64,000 nucleotides of DNA from Sphagnum magellanicum (GCA_021904315.1 CM038922.1:17645347-17709346); one strand, 5' to 3'. Shown: positions 23,970-36,503, counted from the first letter of the stretch. The notes: generated from the sequence alone by a model not told the origin. A program made the numbers and translations.

Positions 23970-26900
23970 GATATAAGTTATGGAAAGAGGTGACTCAACC
24001 AAACTAGCCATGGGTGGATATAAATAAACAAGATGCAAATTTTTTTGCCACTATGAAGTTGTTGAACAACATTAATCTAGATCCAACATATGATTTGGAA
24101 GATGAACATGTTACTACTAAGGAGTGCAGTGCTATTTTTGGTGTGAAAAAAATTAAAGGTTAAATCTCTTGCCTTGAAATTGATAAACAAGGTAACAATG
24201 GAAGAAATATATTGGAAGGTTTTTGGGACATACACGGTCACCAACAATGAAATGCCAATGTGGATTGTACATGGCTTCATTGCCCAAAAAAAGGTTATCT
24301 TATCAATTGGGCAAAAGCAACCGAGTTCACTACAAAAGAAAAAGCACATAAGGACGAGGTGAAGGGTGCACAATTAGGTACAATGAAGAGGGAAACAATA
24401 GATAATGGTGGCATAATGAAGATCATGTAAAACCAATGCAAATGGATTTAAAGTATGGGGGTGCACATGATTCCATACTAGCAAACAAAACAACACCAAC
24501 TCATCTTGTATATACCAAGTGTCCCACTAGGGTAGCACTTGAGGATGTGACCAAGGTCGTAAGCTCTTGTAATTTCAAAAAAACCTTCAAAGTTTTTGCA
24601 AGTCCAAGATGAGGTCTCTGAAGTTGGATTATGTGGTTGCATTGAACAAATTGTTGGGGATGAACTATAATATGGAGGACAAGAAAGAAATAGTGGAAGA
24701 GGCACAAGTAGAACTAACATAGGCAAAATAGACCTTATCAAAAGCTCAAGAGGATGAGTTGCCCTTCAAAGATGTTGTATGTGCACCTAATATCCATTTT
24801 ACACATTTTTTGCCTTTTGATCCTTTATTTGCATACTTGTTTAACATGTTTAGTGGGGTTTATTGTATTGGCAAGAACATGTACCTTGTTTACTTGCCAA
24901 AAAATTTGCACACCTAGTTAAAATAATGTTAATGGACAAATTTTAATTTTCTACACATGTCCATTGTTATGTCATCATCTATATGAACTAAGAACTTGCA
25001 CACCTTTCAAAGTGACTTGTCATCGTGATTATCATGTGTTAATAACACAATCTTAAGGTTAGGCAAACTCTCCTTGAAGATAAGGTGAAACAAACTACAA
25101 TGGGGGAGGTGGCATGTAATGAGGCATGAGGGGAAACCCATGATTTGGAGACCTCAATTGCAATAGCTAAATTAGAGTTAAGAGACTTGGAAAAGGATCA
25201 TTTTGCAATTTCACAACAGTTAAGAGAAATGCAAGAGGGTGGAAGCATGTCATTTTGGCCTAAACCAATCTTAAACATCGATTTGACGAGCCTCCATGTG
25301 ATGCACCTAATATGGTCATCATCAAATCATGTAGTCTATGTGGCCAATTTTACCATTTTTTTAATATTGCAATCACATTGTGCTTACATACATATCACCC
25401 AACATGTTTTGGTGAACATTTGAAGACTAATAACAAATGCAAGGTGTGTAATCAGAATTACACCTTGATTGGTGGAGTAGTTGGGGCCTTAGAAAACTCG
25501 ATGAAAAGTTGAAATTTGTAACACAAAATATGAGTCTCGAGGAAGAGTAGGTTTGATTATTGAATGAATTGAAGGAAATTACAAAAAGAAGTGTTCATAA
25601 TGTCCTAGGTTAGTTTTTAAACTATCACAATCAATGTTTATTACATGAATTTGACATTTTAGTTGGATGTATCATGTTCTATTTTTGGCAAGTCCTTTTC
25701 AACTTAATTGAATATGTTTGAATTACAATAGAGGAAGTAGAAATGGAATTGAAGCAAATTGGGCTTGGTTCAAACATTCCCATTCAAGAAAGGAGATTTA
25801 CTTTAGTAGGGGCTCTTTCAAGCAACCCAATCAGCTTCACTTTTGAATTAGATAATAGTTATAGTAGCACACTGCACCTCCTCCATGTGCAAGGTTGTTT
25901 TCTATTGGCATGCCTAAAGATCACATGGGTACCTCCCCTACTAAACAATGCCCACTGTTGATTATCAATGATGTTGATGAAGATGGAGAGGACCTCAACT
26001 CTAAGCCTACACAACATAGTAGCCCATCCAAAGTGGCAAACCTTGCAAATTCCATTGATGAAAAGGACCCCAGTTGCCCATCACAACAACAACACATATG
26101 CAAGGTACATTATTTTGTATTTTTCCATTTTTTAAAAAAAAAAATTATTAAATGAGGTTGAGGCTTTATTGCATAAGTTTTGGTCAATTGTGCGGTGCAT
26201 GTGTCATGTTGGATTGGAAGAAATCATGTGGATTGAACATAGCAATTATGGGACCTGTTGATATAGAATTGAACACCACATGCAGCATGAGAGCCCACCA
26301 CAATTATAATCTTAAGCTACATTGATGGAGAGGCACCTACACCTAAAATTGGTCTTGAAGGTATGTCCTATTTTGTTTAAATCTTTGATTTTTTGGGGGT
26401 GCTCTTATATCAATCTATGGTTTTTTTTTTTTCATTTTGATCAATCATTGTGGTACTAACCATAGGATCTAATAACATTGGTAACATCTTGTCCATAGAT
26501 TGTCCAAATGCTTGTACATACCCATAACAAGGACAAAGCGCTAAAAAACAAAAGGGGTACCTTAGCTAAAACAACCCAAGAAGTAAGCCAAGGCACCCCA
26601 AGTAAGAACAAGGTGCTAGAAGTTTCAATGGACTCTTTAAACAAAGACAAGGGTGTGGAAGTAAGCAAAGACGCCCCAAATGTTAAAAAAGTTATAGGAG
26701 CAACCAAAGGCACCTCAAGCAAGGACAAGGTAGTGGAAGAGATGTCAAGCTCTCCAAGCAAGGACAAGGCAAGAAAATTGACCAGGGGTACCTCAAGTAA
26801 TGACAAGGTAGGAGAGGTGCCCAAGGGTAGTGCAAACAAAGGCACCTTAAGCAAGGACAAGGAAAAGGCACCAAAAGCATGTAAAGGTGTCCTAACCAAG

Positions 26901-27110
26901 GACAAGGGCCCTAGAAGACCAAGCACATGAAGCCCCCTAACCCATTTGATGATGATCACAACCATCCAAGAAGTTGAAAAAAATAGCTATAAAAGGGGAA
27001 ATGGAGTTAGATGATGATGAAGGGGAAGATTCCAAACCATTGTCAAAGTGTGTACCTAAAGTTTTTGAAAAGGGTGCAGGAAAAAATTAAAGAATGGAAA
27101 GAATGCAAGC
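23970..27110 (+). pseudogene. Unrecognised decayed coding region with RING-like finger and Lys/Asp-rich repeats
   Basis: I do not recognise the family. Several plus-strand coding-like stretches occur in order. 24010-24380 has a LNWAKATEFTTKEKAH-type phrase after frame correction. 25145-25510 has a RING-like pattern: CSLCGQFYHFF, then CLHTYHPTCF, then CKVCNQ. 25743-26100 reads ELKQIGLGSNIP and then a Ser/Asp-rich tail. 26508-26930 is an open 140-codon frame made of drifting 13-17 residue units around KGTSSKDKVVEE. Stops and frame changes between stretches point to a dead gene or intron-separated exons. It is most likely an accessory gene of a mobile element, but a degenerate host gene is possible. 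Confidence 0.4.
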
Positions 27111-27710
27111 TACTTGCCATTCTTGGAAAATCTTTACAAACCCATTTTAGTGGGAAAGTTTCATCAAGTAGCTAGAAAGTCATTGCAATCCAAGAACTAT
27201 TTTTTATTATGTAGATTTATATGTATACAAGTCTATTGTGTAGGGTAAAACCTAGAAATGAACTGAACTATGCATGGCCATTTTTCAATTTTGTTACACA
27301 TACCTTGGAAGACATATTTTGATATGTGTGACTTGTGATTTACAACTTGTAGATTGTTTCATGGTCTATTGTGGTTTATCAATTGGGCAAACTTGTAAGC
27401 AAATTTAGAGTAAGACTCTAATTGGATTGTACCACCCATGATATTCACAATTTGTATTATATGCAGTGTTTGTTGTACATGGAAATTAACATGATATATT
27501 CTAAAGTGGTTGTGGTGAAGCTCATAGTTTTGAAATATAAAATGTGATATAAATTTTTTGTTTAATGTTCATAAAATTTTGTGGCAGTTTTTCTTTCATA
27601 TTGTTTCATGAATTATTGTTTTAATGCTGATATTTTACTTAGTAGTTAGGGGCCTTGGCCTATATTAGTTTTAATTTCCACTTCCATTAAAGTTATATCC
27701 AACTTTTTAC

Positions 27711-28052
27711 TGTGAGTGTTGGAGATAGCTAGTTGAGGGGTGTAGTTTAGCACTAGATTCCTTGATTTAACACCATATTAAGTCATTATGCAATTAGGGG
27801 CAATCCTTTTCTCACCATTTAATGGCACCACTTTGCATTGTGAGTGTTGGACATAGCTAGTTGAAGGGTGTAGTCTAGCACCACACTCCTTGGTTTAACA
27901 CTATTAAATCATTATCCAATTAGAGGCAATCCTTTTCTCACCACTTAATGGCACCACTTTGCATTGTGAATGCTAGACATAGTTGGTTGAATGGTTAGTT
28001 TGGCACACACTCCTTGGTTTAGCACTATTGAGTCATTATGCAATTAGTGGCA
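27711..28052. repeat. Tandem repeat of about 127 bp, 2.7 copies
   Basis: The phrase TGTGAGTGTTGG starts copies at 27711 and 27839, with TGTGAATGCTAG at 27965 (periods 128 and 126). Units share GATAGCTAGTTGA, CTCCTTGGTTTA and GGCAATCCTTTTCTCACCA. Copies 1 and 2 are close, and the third is shorter and more changed. Confidence 0.85.
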
Positions 28053-28489
28053 AATTATGGGAATGAAAAATACCATGATATGTTGTGAATTAAAACAACT
28101 ACATGAAATTAATTTTATCTTTGAATTAACTTGTATAACATTGGAAGACACATTTACTTTCATGATTACAATATTAGACAAATAATTGTTTTTGCTGCAT
28201 TGTTCTGTGATCCTACTTGTCAATAGGGTGAAATGTGCAATTTATAATTTCCCAACCCCACAAAAAGAAATGCTAATGACCGATGGCCAAACACAATATT
28301 TTCAAACTCAAATGGGTGCTTTTACTCATGTCTAATTCTTCAAAATGGGTTGGCCAATCTATAAAAACTACAAAATGTGACTCAAAGCATCTAGTTTTGA
28401 TATGTGATATACCTTTCACAAACCATATTCTAGCCATTATTCCCTACTTAAGGAGAATAATATTCAAAATATTAAATGATCCTTTGTTG
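28053..28489. other. AT-rich stretch without a recognisable gene
   Basis: A 76-codon plus-strand frame (28283-28513) runs into the LTR and has no known domain. Nothing else was seen. Confidence 0.5.
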
Positions 28490-28494
28490 CAACC

Positions 28495-29290
28495 CTACTT
28501 TGAGAAAGTGTAAGGATGAAATTCACACTCCCAAAATTGGGACTTGGGAGTCCTTTGAGACTCCCAAAACTTCAGAGTTCGATTGCAAAGATCAAAACAC
28601 CTTGCATTAGGGTGTTCTTTATATCATTGAAAAGTTGTTGAAGTGTAGATGTTGAAAACGGGCTTTCATGGGCCATTTGAACATTTGCAGCACAAGTTAT
28701 GGTAAAAAGAAGGGTCGGGAGTCAAACTGGCAGTTTGACTCCCGACCACTAAAAGTTGGGAATCAACTCGACCCCGATGCATGCAGGTGGAGTGTGATAC
28801 ACCATTAGAAAGTTCTGAAGGAGAACTATAAGTTTACTTTAGACCTCATCCTAATTGAAGGTCTGGGCAAAGAGTTATGACCTTGCAAAGTCCCAAGAAT
28901 CCAAACCGGGACAATTTCGAGGAGTTTAGAAAAAGCCATTCAGATGTGGGTGCCGTGGAGAGACACATAGAATACTATATGGGGGAAGGTGGTGGCTTCC
29001 CTTGAGTCCGGGCCGTGGTGAGTCTTGTGAGTCCAGAGTTGCTTGTGGCTTGTCCTAGCACTAAAGGTGCTCCAAAGAATGAACTAACCAACTTGTTGGT
29101 TGACTTGATGCAAGTTCGAGCAAGTAACTAAAGCTTGTCACTCTTCCTAGTCCCATCCCAGAGCTTCAACATGCCCCCTCTACCCCTTTTAGTGCTGAAA
29201 GCTAGGAGTGTGCCTCGAGTTCTTCACAATTTCGTTGTTTGAGTAACTTAAACCCATCTTGGGTCTAACTAGGAACTTGGGAGCACGTCA
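28495..29290 (+). repeat. Solo LTR with TCCTT target-site duplication
   Basis: Begins TGTTGCAACCCTACT and ends GCACGTCA. TCCTT flanks both sides (28490-28494 and 29291-29295). At 796 bp without internal sequence, it is a solo LTR of the same family as 11635, 35586 and 38484. The start TGTTG rather than TGTCG is a C-to-T change. Confidence 0.9.
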
Positions 29291-29824
29291 TCCTTCAACT
29301 CATATTGCCAATAGGGGAACATATCTTAACATATATTATGTGTGATCTATTGTTCAAAATGAGATCTATTTAGTTGATATAATTTTTACCCCACCACACA
29401 CCAAACTTTGGCACCAAACACTAGAAGAAAAACATGTATTTTCGACTGCTCTTTGCGACTAAATTTTAGTCGCAAGAGACATTTTGCAACTAAAATCCTT
29501 TTAGTCGCCTAAGACAAGTCGCATGTGAAAACTAGTCGCAAATTACAAAGAGTATAAAGTCAACAAATACATTTCATCCTTTGACTCCATTGTATACGTA
29601 TTGTCACATGCGACTAATATGCGACTATTTTGGTCATAATTCAAGGCAAATCATGTGCTGCCACGTGTTTTAATACATGATTATTTATATGATTATTATT
29701 ATTATTTTGAAATAATCTAAGACGTTCAATTCAAAGACTTCGATGATTTTATATTATGGCACGTGGCCCAATGTAAATATGCCACGTGGCATTAAAAAAT
29801 AAAAATAAAAATATTAATATTAGG

Positions 29825-30045
29825 TTGGTAGGTACCTAGGTAGGTACATAAATAGGTGCCTACAATCCTTACCTACCTACCTACCTACCTACATAGGTAA
29901 AGTAGTAAATAGGTAGGTTCTACCTTCCTAGGCTAAATACCTATTCATATAAGTAGGTACTTAAATAGGTAGGTACATAGGCTGACCTAGATGGGTAGGT
30001 CAAACTAGGTACCTACCTAGCTAGATAGATAAGTAGGTTGGGGAG
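29825..30045. repeat. TAGGTAGGTACC-type array inside CACTA element 2
   Basis: Tetranucleotide-based sequence (TAGG/TACC, both orientations) with self-complementary stretches around ACCTACCTACCTAC and GTAGGTACC. Similar arrays occur in CACTA elements 1 and 4 and at 46690-46800. Confidence 0.8.
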
Positions 30046-31229
30046 GTATGTATTTAAGAATTGTGCATTATTTGTTTTTTTGTTTTGGGTTGAGCCTTTT
30101 GATTAGCTCATCCCATGTGCACAAACTTCTTAATGTGGAATTGCATAGGCACACCCCTTTGTTTATATAGTGTTCAAAATAAGAATGGAGAACAAACAAT
30201 ATGGGATAAGTTTTGAAGTTGCAACTTCCTTGCAAACTAAGTTGTAATTCCAAAGCTTTCTTCATCCCTTATTTTCTAAGGTTTTTAGATTTTTAAACAA
30301 TTCAAGTACTAGATAATTAAATAATCATTTAGTTCATAATGATGAAATTTACATATATTTAAATTATAAACTATACACTACAAATATTCAGTATTCATTA
30401 TCAATTACTTAAATAAGTAATACCTTCTTCATATTTGACAAACTAACTATTTAGTTACTCACAAGTTATTAATACATAATTCATAAATAATAAAATATTT
30501 AAAAATATTTAATTACTTTTCAGAATCTGATCGAGCTATATATAATATAATTAATATGAAATAAATTTAATGGTTATAATTTAAAATTAAATATTTTAAA
30601 TATTTATTTTAAAATTATATATAATGAATTAAATTTTTTATTAGGAAGTAAATTCTTACATAAAATTTTGAAGAATTATTATTCAACTAATTACATTATT
30701 TATTGTATAATAACATTTATTTTTGTAAACATTATTATAGGTCAAATAATTTTTTTCTCTTGGTAATTATTAACTATAAATACAATAATTTGTTAAACAT
30801 AACATTAATTTTCATAATTACTATAAAATTACTATAAAATATTTATCATAGATGATTAATCACAGAATTTTTTAAGATAATATTATTGTATAATAATTCG
30901 TGAAATTAAAATCAGTAATATAATTATTCCAACTGCATTATAATTTTTTCCAAATTTTTAATTCAGGTTTGAAGTTATAAATTAAAGAGTGTGAATAACT
31001 ATGTTCAATTAGAAAATAATTATGCATAATTAATTCTTATATGAAGTAATTACAATGATTTTAAAGTAATGTCACATTAATTTATTTAATTAATTTCTTC
31101 TAATATAATAATATAAATTATATAATATACAAATCTACGTCATAACAATAATTATTTAGTATCACTTAGATTTAATAAACATAATCATTTATAATTATTT
31201 ATAAAAGTGATTTATTATGGATAGCACTA

Positions 31230-32245
31230 GTAAAAAAAACCCTTGAAATTCAATCAATAATTTTTTGAATTAAAATATAGATTTAAGATTCCAAAATAGT
31301 AATTCAGAATTCAAATATCGGTTTTTAGAAGTTTTTAGAAGTTAAATAAGAAATTTCAGAATTGAAATGTTAATTTTCAGATTCAAATAATAATATTCAA
31401 AATTAAAATTTGCATTTGAAGACTTAATTAATAATTTTCTGAATTGAAATATTAATTCTGAGAATCCAAAATAATAATATGGAATTCCAATTTCAACTTT
31501 CAAGTCAAATAATTTCTTAAAATTCAAATTTTAAACTTCAAAATTCAAATATCAAATTTCAAGAAATAAAAATATAAAATCAAGTTGCCAATTTTTAGAG
31601 TCAATAAAGTTTTTTAAATTGAAATAATAATTTTTAGATTCAAAAATAATAATTTAGAATTCAAATATCAGTTTTTAGATCAAAAAAGTTTTTTGAATTT
31701 AAATAAAAAATTTCAGAATTGAAATGTTAATTTTCATATTCAAATAACAATATTCAAAATTGAAATGTCCATTTTTAGACTCAATTACTAATTTTCAGAC
31801 TTGAAGTATTAATTTTGAAAATCTAAATTTCAGATTCGAATTAAATGATTATTTAAAATATAAATGAAAAATTTTCATAGCTGAAATATAAATTTCATAT
31901 TCACATTAAAATATTCAAAATTAAATGGAATATTCAAATTAATCCATTTTTATGATCAATTATAATTTTCTGAATTGAAATACTAATTTTTGGATTCGAA
32001 AATATTAATTTAGAATTCAAAATCAATTTTTAGATCAAATCAGTCTTTTTGAATTGAAAATATCATATTCAATCAAAATTTTCAAATTCAAATAATGTTT
32101 TAAACAATTGAAATAATAATTTTCAGATTCAAATATCAAGTTTCAAATTTTAATAAATTTTTTAAAAAGTTAAAATAACATTTTTTTCATAATTGAAATA
32201 TCAATATTCATATTTGAATAAAAAAATTCAAAGTTCAAATATTAA
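31230..32245. repeat. Degenerate AT-rich repeat inside CACTA element 2
   Basis: Words such as AATTCAAATATCA, TTTTTAGATTCAAATAATAA and CAGAATTGAAAT recur every few tens of bases with drift over about 1 kb. Stop-poor readings here are a product of base composition, not genes. Confidence 0.65.
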
Positions 32246-32646
32246 TTTTGCGATTCATTATATGAACAATATACATATGTATGCATATATATATATATAT
32301 ATATAATTTTAGTACATACATTAAAATATACCCGTATGTCATTGTAGAATACCTTTAGGATGGAACTAATTTGGTGACTATTGTGATTAATGGGACATAT
32401 CAACCTATTAATGGATGAAAATAAATGTAAAATTGATGTAACCAATAGGATGAAATTTCTAATAGTTGCATCATAGTTGTGAAAATGACCAAAATAGTTG
32501 AAAGTTGGTCTTGTAGTTGCAAATATTCTCAAATCTAGTCGCAAACGACTATAAGTCGCATGTAGTCGTAAATTGACTGGTTACATTTTGGCTGATTTCT
32601 ACTAGTGAAAATGTTAAAAGTGGCAAGGCATAATACCTTTGACCAC

Positions 32647-33480
32647 TTATAGATCACCATGCAATTGCCTCAAATCATCAAAAGTCTCCTCAATCAACTG
32701 AAGTGTGTCAATAAGCAATTGAAATGCTAGATAATTGTTTCTAAAACTACGTGAAGTTGGTGGCATTCCAAACTTTGCTACACACACCAAATGAGAATAA
32801 ATATATGTAGGTTCAACATTGTCATTGAAAAAGTAAGCCATGTTCCTTGGACAAAGCAAATCATAGTATCACCTTCAAATAACCTCATCACCTTCATAGT
32901 ATGTGTTCCCATAAGAATCTTTGAAAGTGTGTTTCACAACATGTTTTGGTTTATCACAAAGTAGTAGCCCAAATGTTTTTCCATTATTGCTTTCACATGG
33001 GACTGCCATATTGTCACCAATAGTAACCAAGTCAACAATTGCCTCACCTCCAACTCCATATTGTGTTTCGTTTCCAACATTTTGCATGGCTTGGTGTGCT
33101 ATAGGCTTATTAAGAATTTGGAACCTTGCAATTTCCCAAGCTAAAACACGTGTTTTTTTATGGCACTCCCAACTTCCAATGTTGCCCATGCATGCACCGC
33201 AAAAGCAAGATAGATGAGGAAATTGAACAAGGGTGGGGTTTCGGCTATAGACATTTTTGACCTGGGCAGAAATTACACACACATTTTAAAAAGGGAGCCT
33301 TGTCCTTCAATGCCAACAATATTGAATTCACAAACAAAATCTTAGTAATAATTTCAATTAAATTTTCATGTAAGGAAATCAAAGCGCCTATTGCATCCCT
33401 CTATTGCCAGCCACAGTGGCACAACCATGATTATGAGTCTTGTCCACCTCATTTACACAAATTTCCTAAAAGATTTTGTT
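32647..33480 (-). pseudogene. Unrecognised decayed coding segment with Cys-rich motif
   Basis: From 33282 to 32647 the minus strand reads in one frame with a single internal stop (near 32875). It shows SCFCGACMGNIGSWEC (Cys-rich, finger-like), then GVGGEAIVDLVTIGDNMAVP, and after the stop a YIYSHLVCVAKFGMPPTS stretch. Related coding continues upstream to about 33480 after a frame change (DKTHNHGCATVAGNRGM, then CVCNFCPGQKC). I recognise no named family. Position next to a PIF/Harbinger gene suggests transposon cargo or a separate mobile element. Confidence 0.45.
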
Positions 33481-33857
33481 GACAATCCTCCAAACATTAG
33501 GGTGGGCTACATGTGACACACCTACAATTTACAAGGTAAGATACATGCATTAAAAGGGAGCGGATTAGATGTCAAAATATTAAAATTGAATATTGGGTAG
33601 GGACAATATTTTATTGTTTTTACTTGTATACTCCTGAAATTATTATCTTATTAAAGAAAAGCCCTTGTTGGTGGTTGGAAACATGAACAATTGGTGAATT
33701 TGAATTGGATATAAAAAACATGTCCTTGACAAATGAACTAGGCTTCTTTGCAAGGACTCAAAGGACTCTAATATAAAGTATGGTGTTTGATGCCCTTCAC
33801 TTAAAAAAGCAATATGCTAGTGGTTGGAAATGACTTTAAATAAGATTCATTGGTAAA

Positions 33858-34480
33858 ATGAAGATGAGACATCCATTAGATCCAAAGGACAAATTGATTC
33901 AAGAATTACAAAAATTGATAGGTTTGCCAAACATATGTGGATCAATAGATGAAATCCACATTCCCTTCATAGATCTTCTAAGCAAGAGGGTCACTCTTGC
34001 TCAAAGTGATTTCTTCAACAACAAAAAATTCCACAATAGTGTTTTGCAAAATGCATGTGGTGTAGACATGCAGTTTTGGAATGTGTGTGTTAGACAACCA
34101 GGGGGAGTTCATGATGGTGGTCAATTCAAGGTGTTTAACTTATATAAACAACTAAGAGATTGAGAAATTTTGCAAAAGCTTGTTCTTATGGTTAGAGGTG
34201 TGAGATGTACACCTCACATCATTGGAGATTTAGTTTATCCAATTTGAACATATTTATAAAAAAATTGAAAAACTAAAAACCTTGTAGATGTGAACAAAAT
34301 AAGATATGATTCTAGCAAGAATAAAGGTAAAGTTGTGATAGAAAATGCCTTTGGTTCATTAAAGAAGTAGATGGAAAATCTTGAAACATTTCAATTCTAG
34401 AATGGATAGAGCAACAAAGGTGCCACTAACATGTGAGCTTCACAATTTTTGTGAAATTTGAATCAACCTTTTAAGGCATA
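33858..34480 (+). pseudogene. PIF/Harbinger transposase remnant with readable DDE regions
   Basis: An open frame at 33858-34163 holds LPNICGSIDEIHI (first Asp) and QPGGVHDGGQF (second Asp). The same frame continues past stops at 34161 and beyond to VVIENAFGSLK (34332-34365), the third catalytic region with its Glu. The frame is therefore kept but broken by stops. A Myb/SANT-like gene lies tail-to-tail at 34989-35454, the usual partner of these transposases. The copy is dead but better preserved than the one at 4868. Confidence 0.8.
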
Positions 34481-34988
34481 TAATGTCAAGAAATAAAAGG
34501 GAAAACCTAGATGGATTTGGTGCTCATTTGTTGCCTACTCATAGAAAAAAGGAGGCAACAAATTGGAATTGGAAAATAAATAATCTCAAAGTGTGATGAA
34601 AGTGAGTTTGAAATAAATGAGGGAAAATGAATATCAAATTTTCATTCAATTTGCAAATACAATCAAATCTTTATTAATGAACTTGTGGTATCCAAATCAA
34701 AGTCCACTGTTTTTAGAAATAAAAAAGTGGGAATGATTTTAAATGACTTAATTGTCACTATCAATGGCTAGGACCAATTCTTTAAGCTTCAACACCTCAA
34801 CAAAAATAGTTACAATGTGTAGTTGACTTTGTAAAACCATTTGTTTACTTTCTTTCGCATTCTTTAACATCTATGAAATGATATCACTTTTTAATCATTT
34901 CTATTTTGAATTTCTTGATTTCTTGCACACCAATTGAAATTTCCTTGATTACATCAACAATTAAACTAGATTTTACATCCATTTAAAT
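34481..34988. other. AT-rich spacer between the two PIF/Harbinger genes
   Basis: Contains the eroded end of the transposase reading and A/T-rich sequence. Nothing further is recognised. Confidence 0.5.
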
Positions 34989-35454
34989 TTATTTTTTTTC
35001 AAACTTCTTGTTTGGTTGACCTTGGACACTAGGCAATTTGCATGCCCTAGTCCTTGGTGTATCAAAATTAGATGTTAGAGGTACAAATCCATCTCCAAAT
35101 GCAAAAGTTTGCATTTGAGGAAATGTAGGCCTCTCTTGAGCCTCATGATTAAAACTATCATCTTCATTATAAATAATTAAAATCTTAGACTCTATGAATA
35201 GTGTTGACACTATAATCAACAACTTGGGGTATCCCAACTATTTTGGCAATACTTGGAAATATATAATTGAATTTTTTATACAATGGCCAATTTGAAGGTG
35301 CAACAACTATGATGTTAGTCTTTTTCTTCTCCACATTATACTTGTCCTTCATTTTATTCAATTTGTTTCTACATTGTCCCCAAGTATGTTGCACATCATT
35401 TGGAAAGTGAATGTTCACATCTACAGCAAAAGCCTCCCAATTTTTCTTTTTCAT
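34989..35454 (-). pseudogene. Myb/SANT-like DNA-binding protein remnant, PIF/Harbinger partner gene
   Basis: The minus-strand frame from 35454 reads NWEAFAVDVNIHF, then TWGQCRNKLNKMKDKYNVEK, a trihelix/Myb-SANT-like pattern that in PIF/Harbinger elements lies in a separate gene acting with the transposase. A frameshift near 35220-35237 moves the reading to the frame ending at 34989, where an acidic stretch and a short Lys-rich end follow. The solo LTR at 35586 lies just upstream and may have cut off the 5' end. Confidence 0.68.
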
Positions 35455-35585
35455 TGTTTCCTATTGGACTCCTAGTATATTTTTTCAAACTTATCAAGCA
35501 TAAAAGAAAACATTGCATTGTTCCAAAATCTTCTTGTGGAGTCTATTTCTTCTCTCTTTCCTTTTACATTTTATTTATCATGAGT

Positions 35586-36498
35586 TGTCGTAACCCTAGC
35601 CTTGGGTTCGTGACCAATGCAAAAGCTTGCAAAGGTGTGAGCCAAGAGAGAGCTTAGGAGTCACATTTCATGCTCCTAGGAGTGCAAGAGAGTGTGAGGG
35701 AGTGAACCCCACATTCCCAAATGAGCTCCCACTTTGGGAGTTGGACTCCCAATGGACTCCCAAATTTTCAAAGGGCAATTTCAGGGGTCAAAATTCATTG
35801 GATTGAAAAATTCCTTATATCATTGAAAAGATTTTGAAATAGATTTGAAAATGGGCTCAAATGACCCATTTGAGTATTTAAAACCCAAGTTATGGCCAAA
35901 AGAAGGGTCGGGAGTCAAATTGCCAATTTGACTTCCGAACATTAAAAGTCAGGAATCTCCCTGATTTCCTTGCGTGCAAGTGACATAACACATAATGTTG
36001 GAAAGCTTTCAATGAGGGCTACAACTCTGCTTTAGACCTCACCTCAATTGGAGGTCTGCACACAAAGTTATGGGCCTCCAAAGCTGCGGGAGTCTTAATT
36101 TTGGGAATTTTGAGACTCCCATTTGGGAATCTAGGGACAAAATGACATTTGGGTGCTGGTCCTATGGCCAGGCACAAAGTATATTATAAGTGGATAGGTG
36201 GTGGCTTCCCCCAAGTTCGGGTGGTGGTGAATTTTGTGAATTCGTGTTTGCCCGTGGCTTGTCAGTGCACCAAAAATGTTCTAACTATGCATTAACCAAC
36301 TTGTTGTTTAGTTTGTGCAGGTCCATGTGAGCAATTAAATTACTTATCACTCTTCCTAATCCCCATCTCAGAGCTCCAACACGCCCTTCTACTCTCAAAG
36401 TGTTGCAACCCAGGGAGTGTGCCCTAACTCTTTATCCTTCCATTATTTTCACATTTAAATTCGTAGTTGATTATATCAAGGAGTCTAGGGGTGTGTCA
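35586..36498 (+). repeat. Solo LTR with TGAGT target-site duplication
   Basis: Begins TGTCGTAACCCTAGC and ends GTGTGTCA. TGAGT flanks both sides (35581-35585 and 36499-36503). It is 913 bp, in the same family as the other LTRs, and carries the GGGAGTCAAATT / AATTTGACTTCC inverted phrase seen in all copies. No internal region remains. Confidence 0.9.
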
Positions 36499-36503
36499 TG
36501 AGT

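Larger units (their letters stand above)
29419..32607. mobile_element. Non-autonomous CACTA element 2 (3189 bp, AAA target duplication)
   Basis: The left end is CACTAGAAGAAAAACATG and the right end, reversed, is CACTAGTAGAAATCAGCC. AAA lies on both flanks (29416-29418 and 32608-32610), though such a simple triplet is weak evidence. The left subterminal phrase TAAGACAAGTCGCATGTG corresponds to TAAGACAAGTTGCACATG in element 1, so the two are related, with TCGC words replacing TTGC. Inside are CACGTGGC sequence (about 29760-29800), a GTAGGTACCTACC array (29825-30045) and about 2 kb of extremely AT-rich sequence. No transposase was found. Confidence 0.82.

Noticed and set aside
26456-26965. Minus-strand 169-codon ORF, leucine-rich
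   Set aside because: It is the antisense shadow of the Lys/Asp repeat frame, and its apparent hydrophobic repeats follow from that repeat's codons.
29825-30045. CRISPR-like or satellite array
   Set aside because: TAGG/TACC simple repeats have no spacer-repeat structure, and the host is a plant. They belong to a CACTA element.
30300-32245. Origin of replication or scaffold-attachment region in the extremely AT-rich core of CACTA element 2
   Set aside because: Base composition alone is not evidence. The sequence is explained by degenerate internal repeats of the element.
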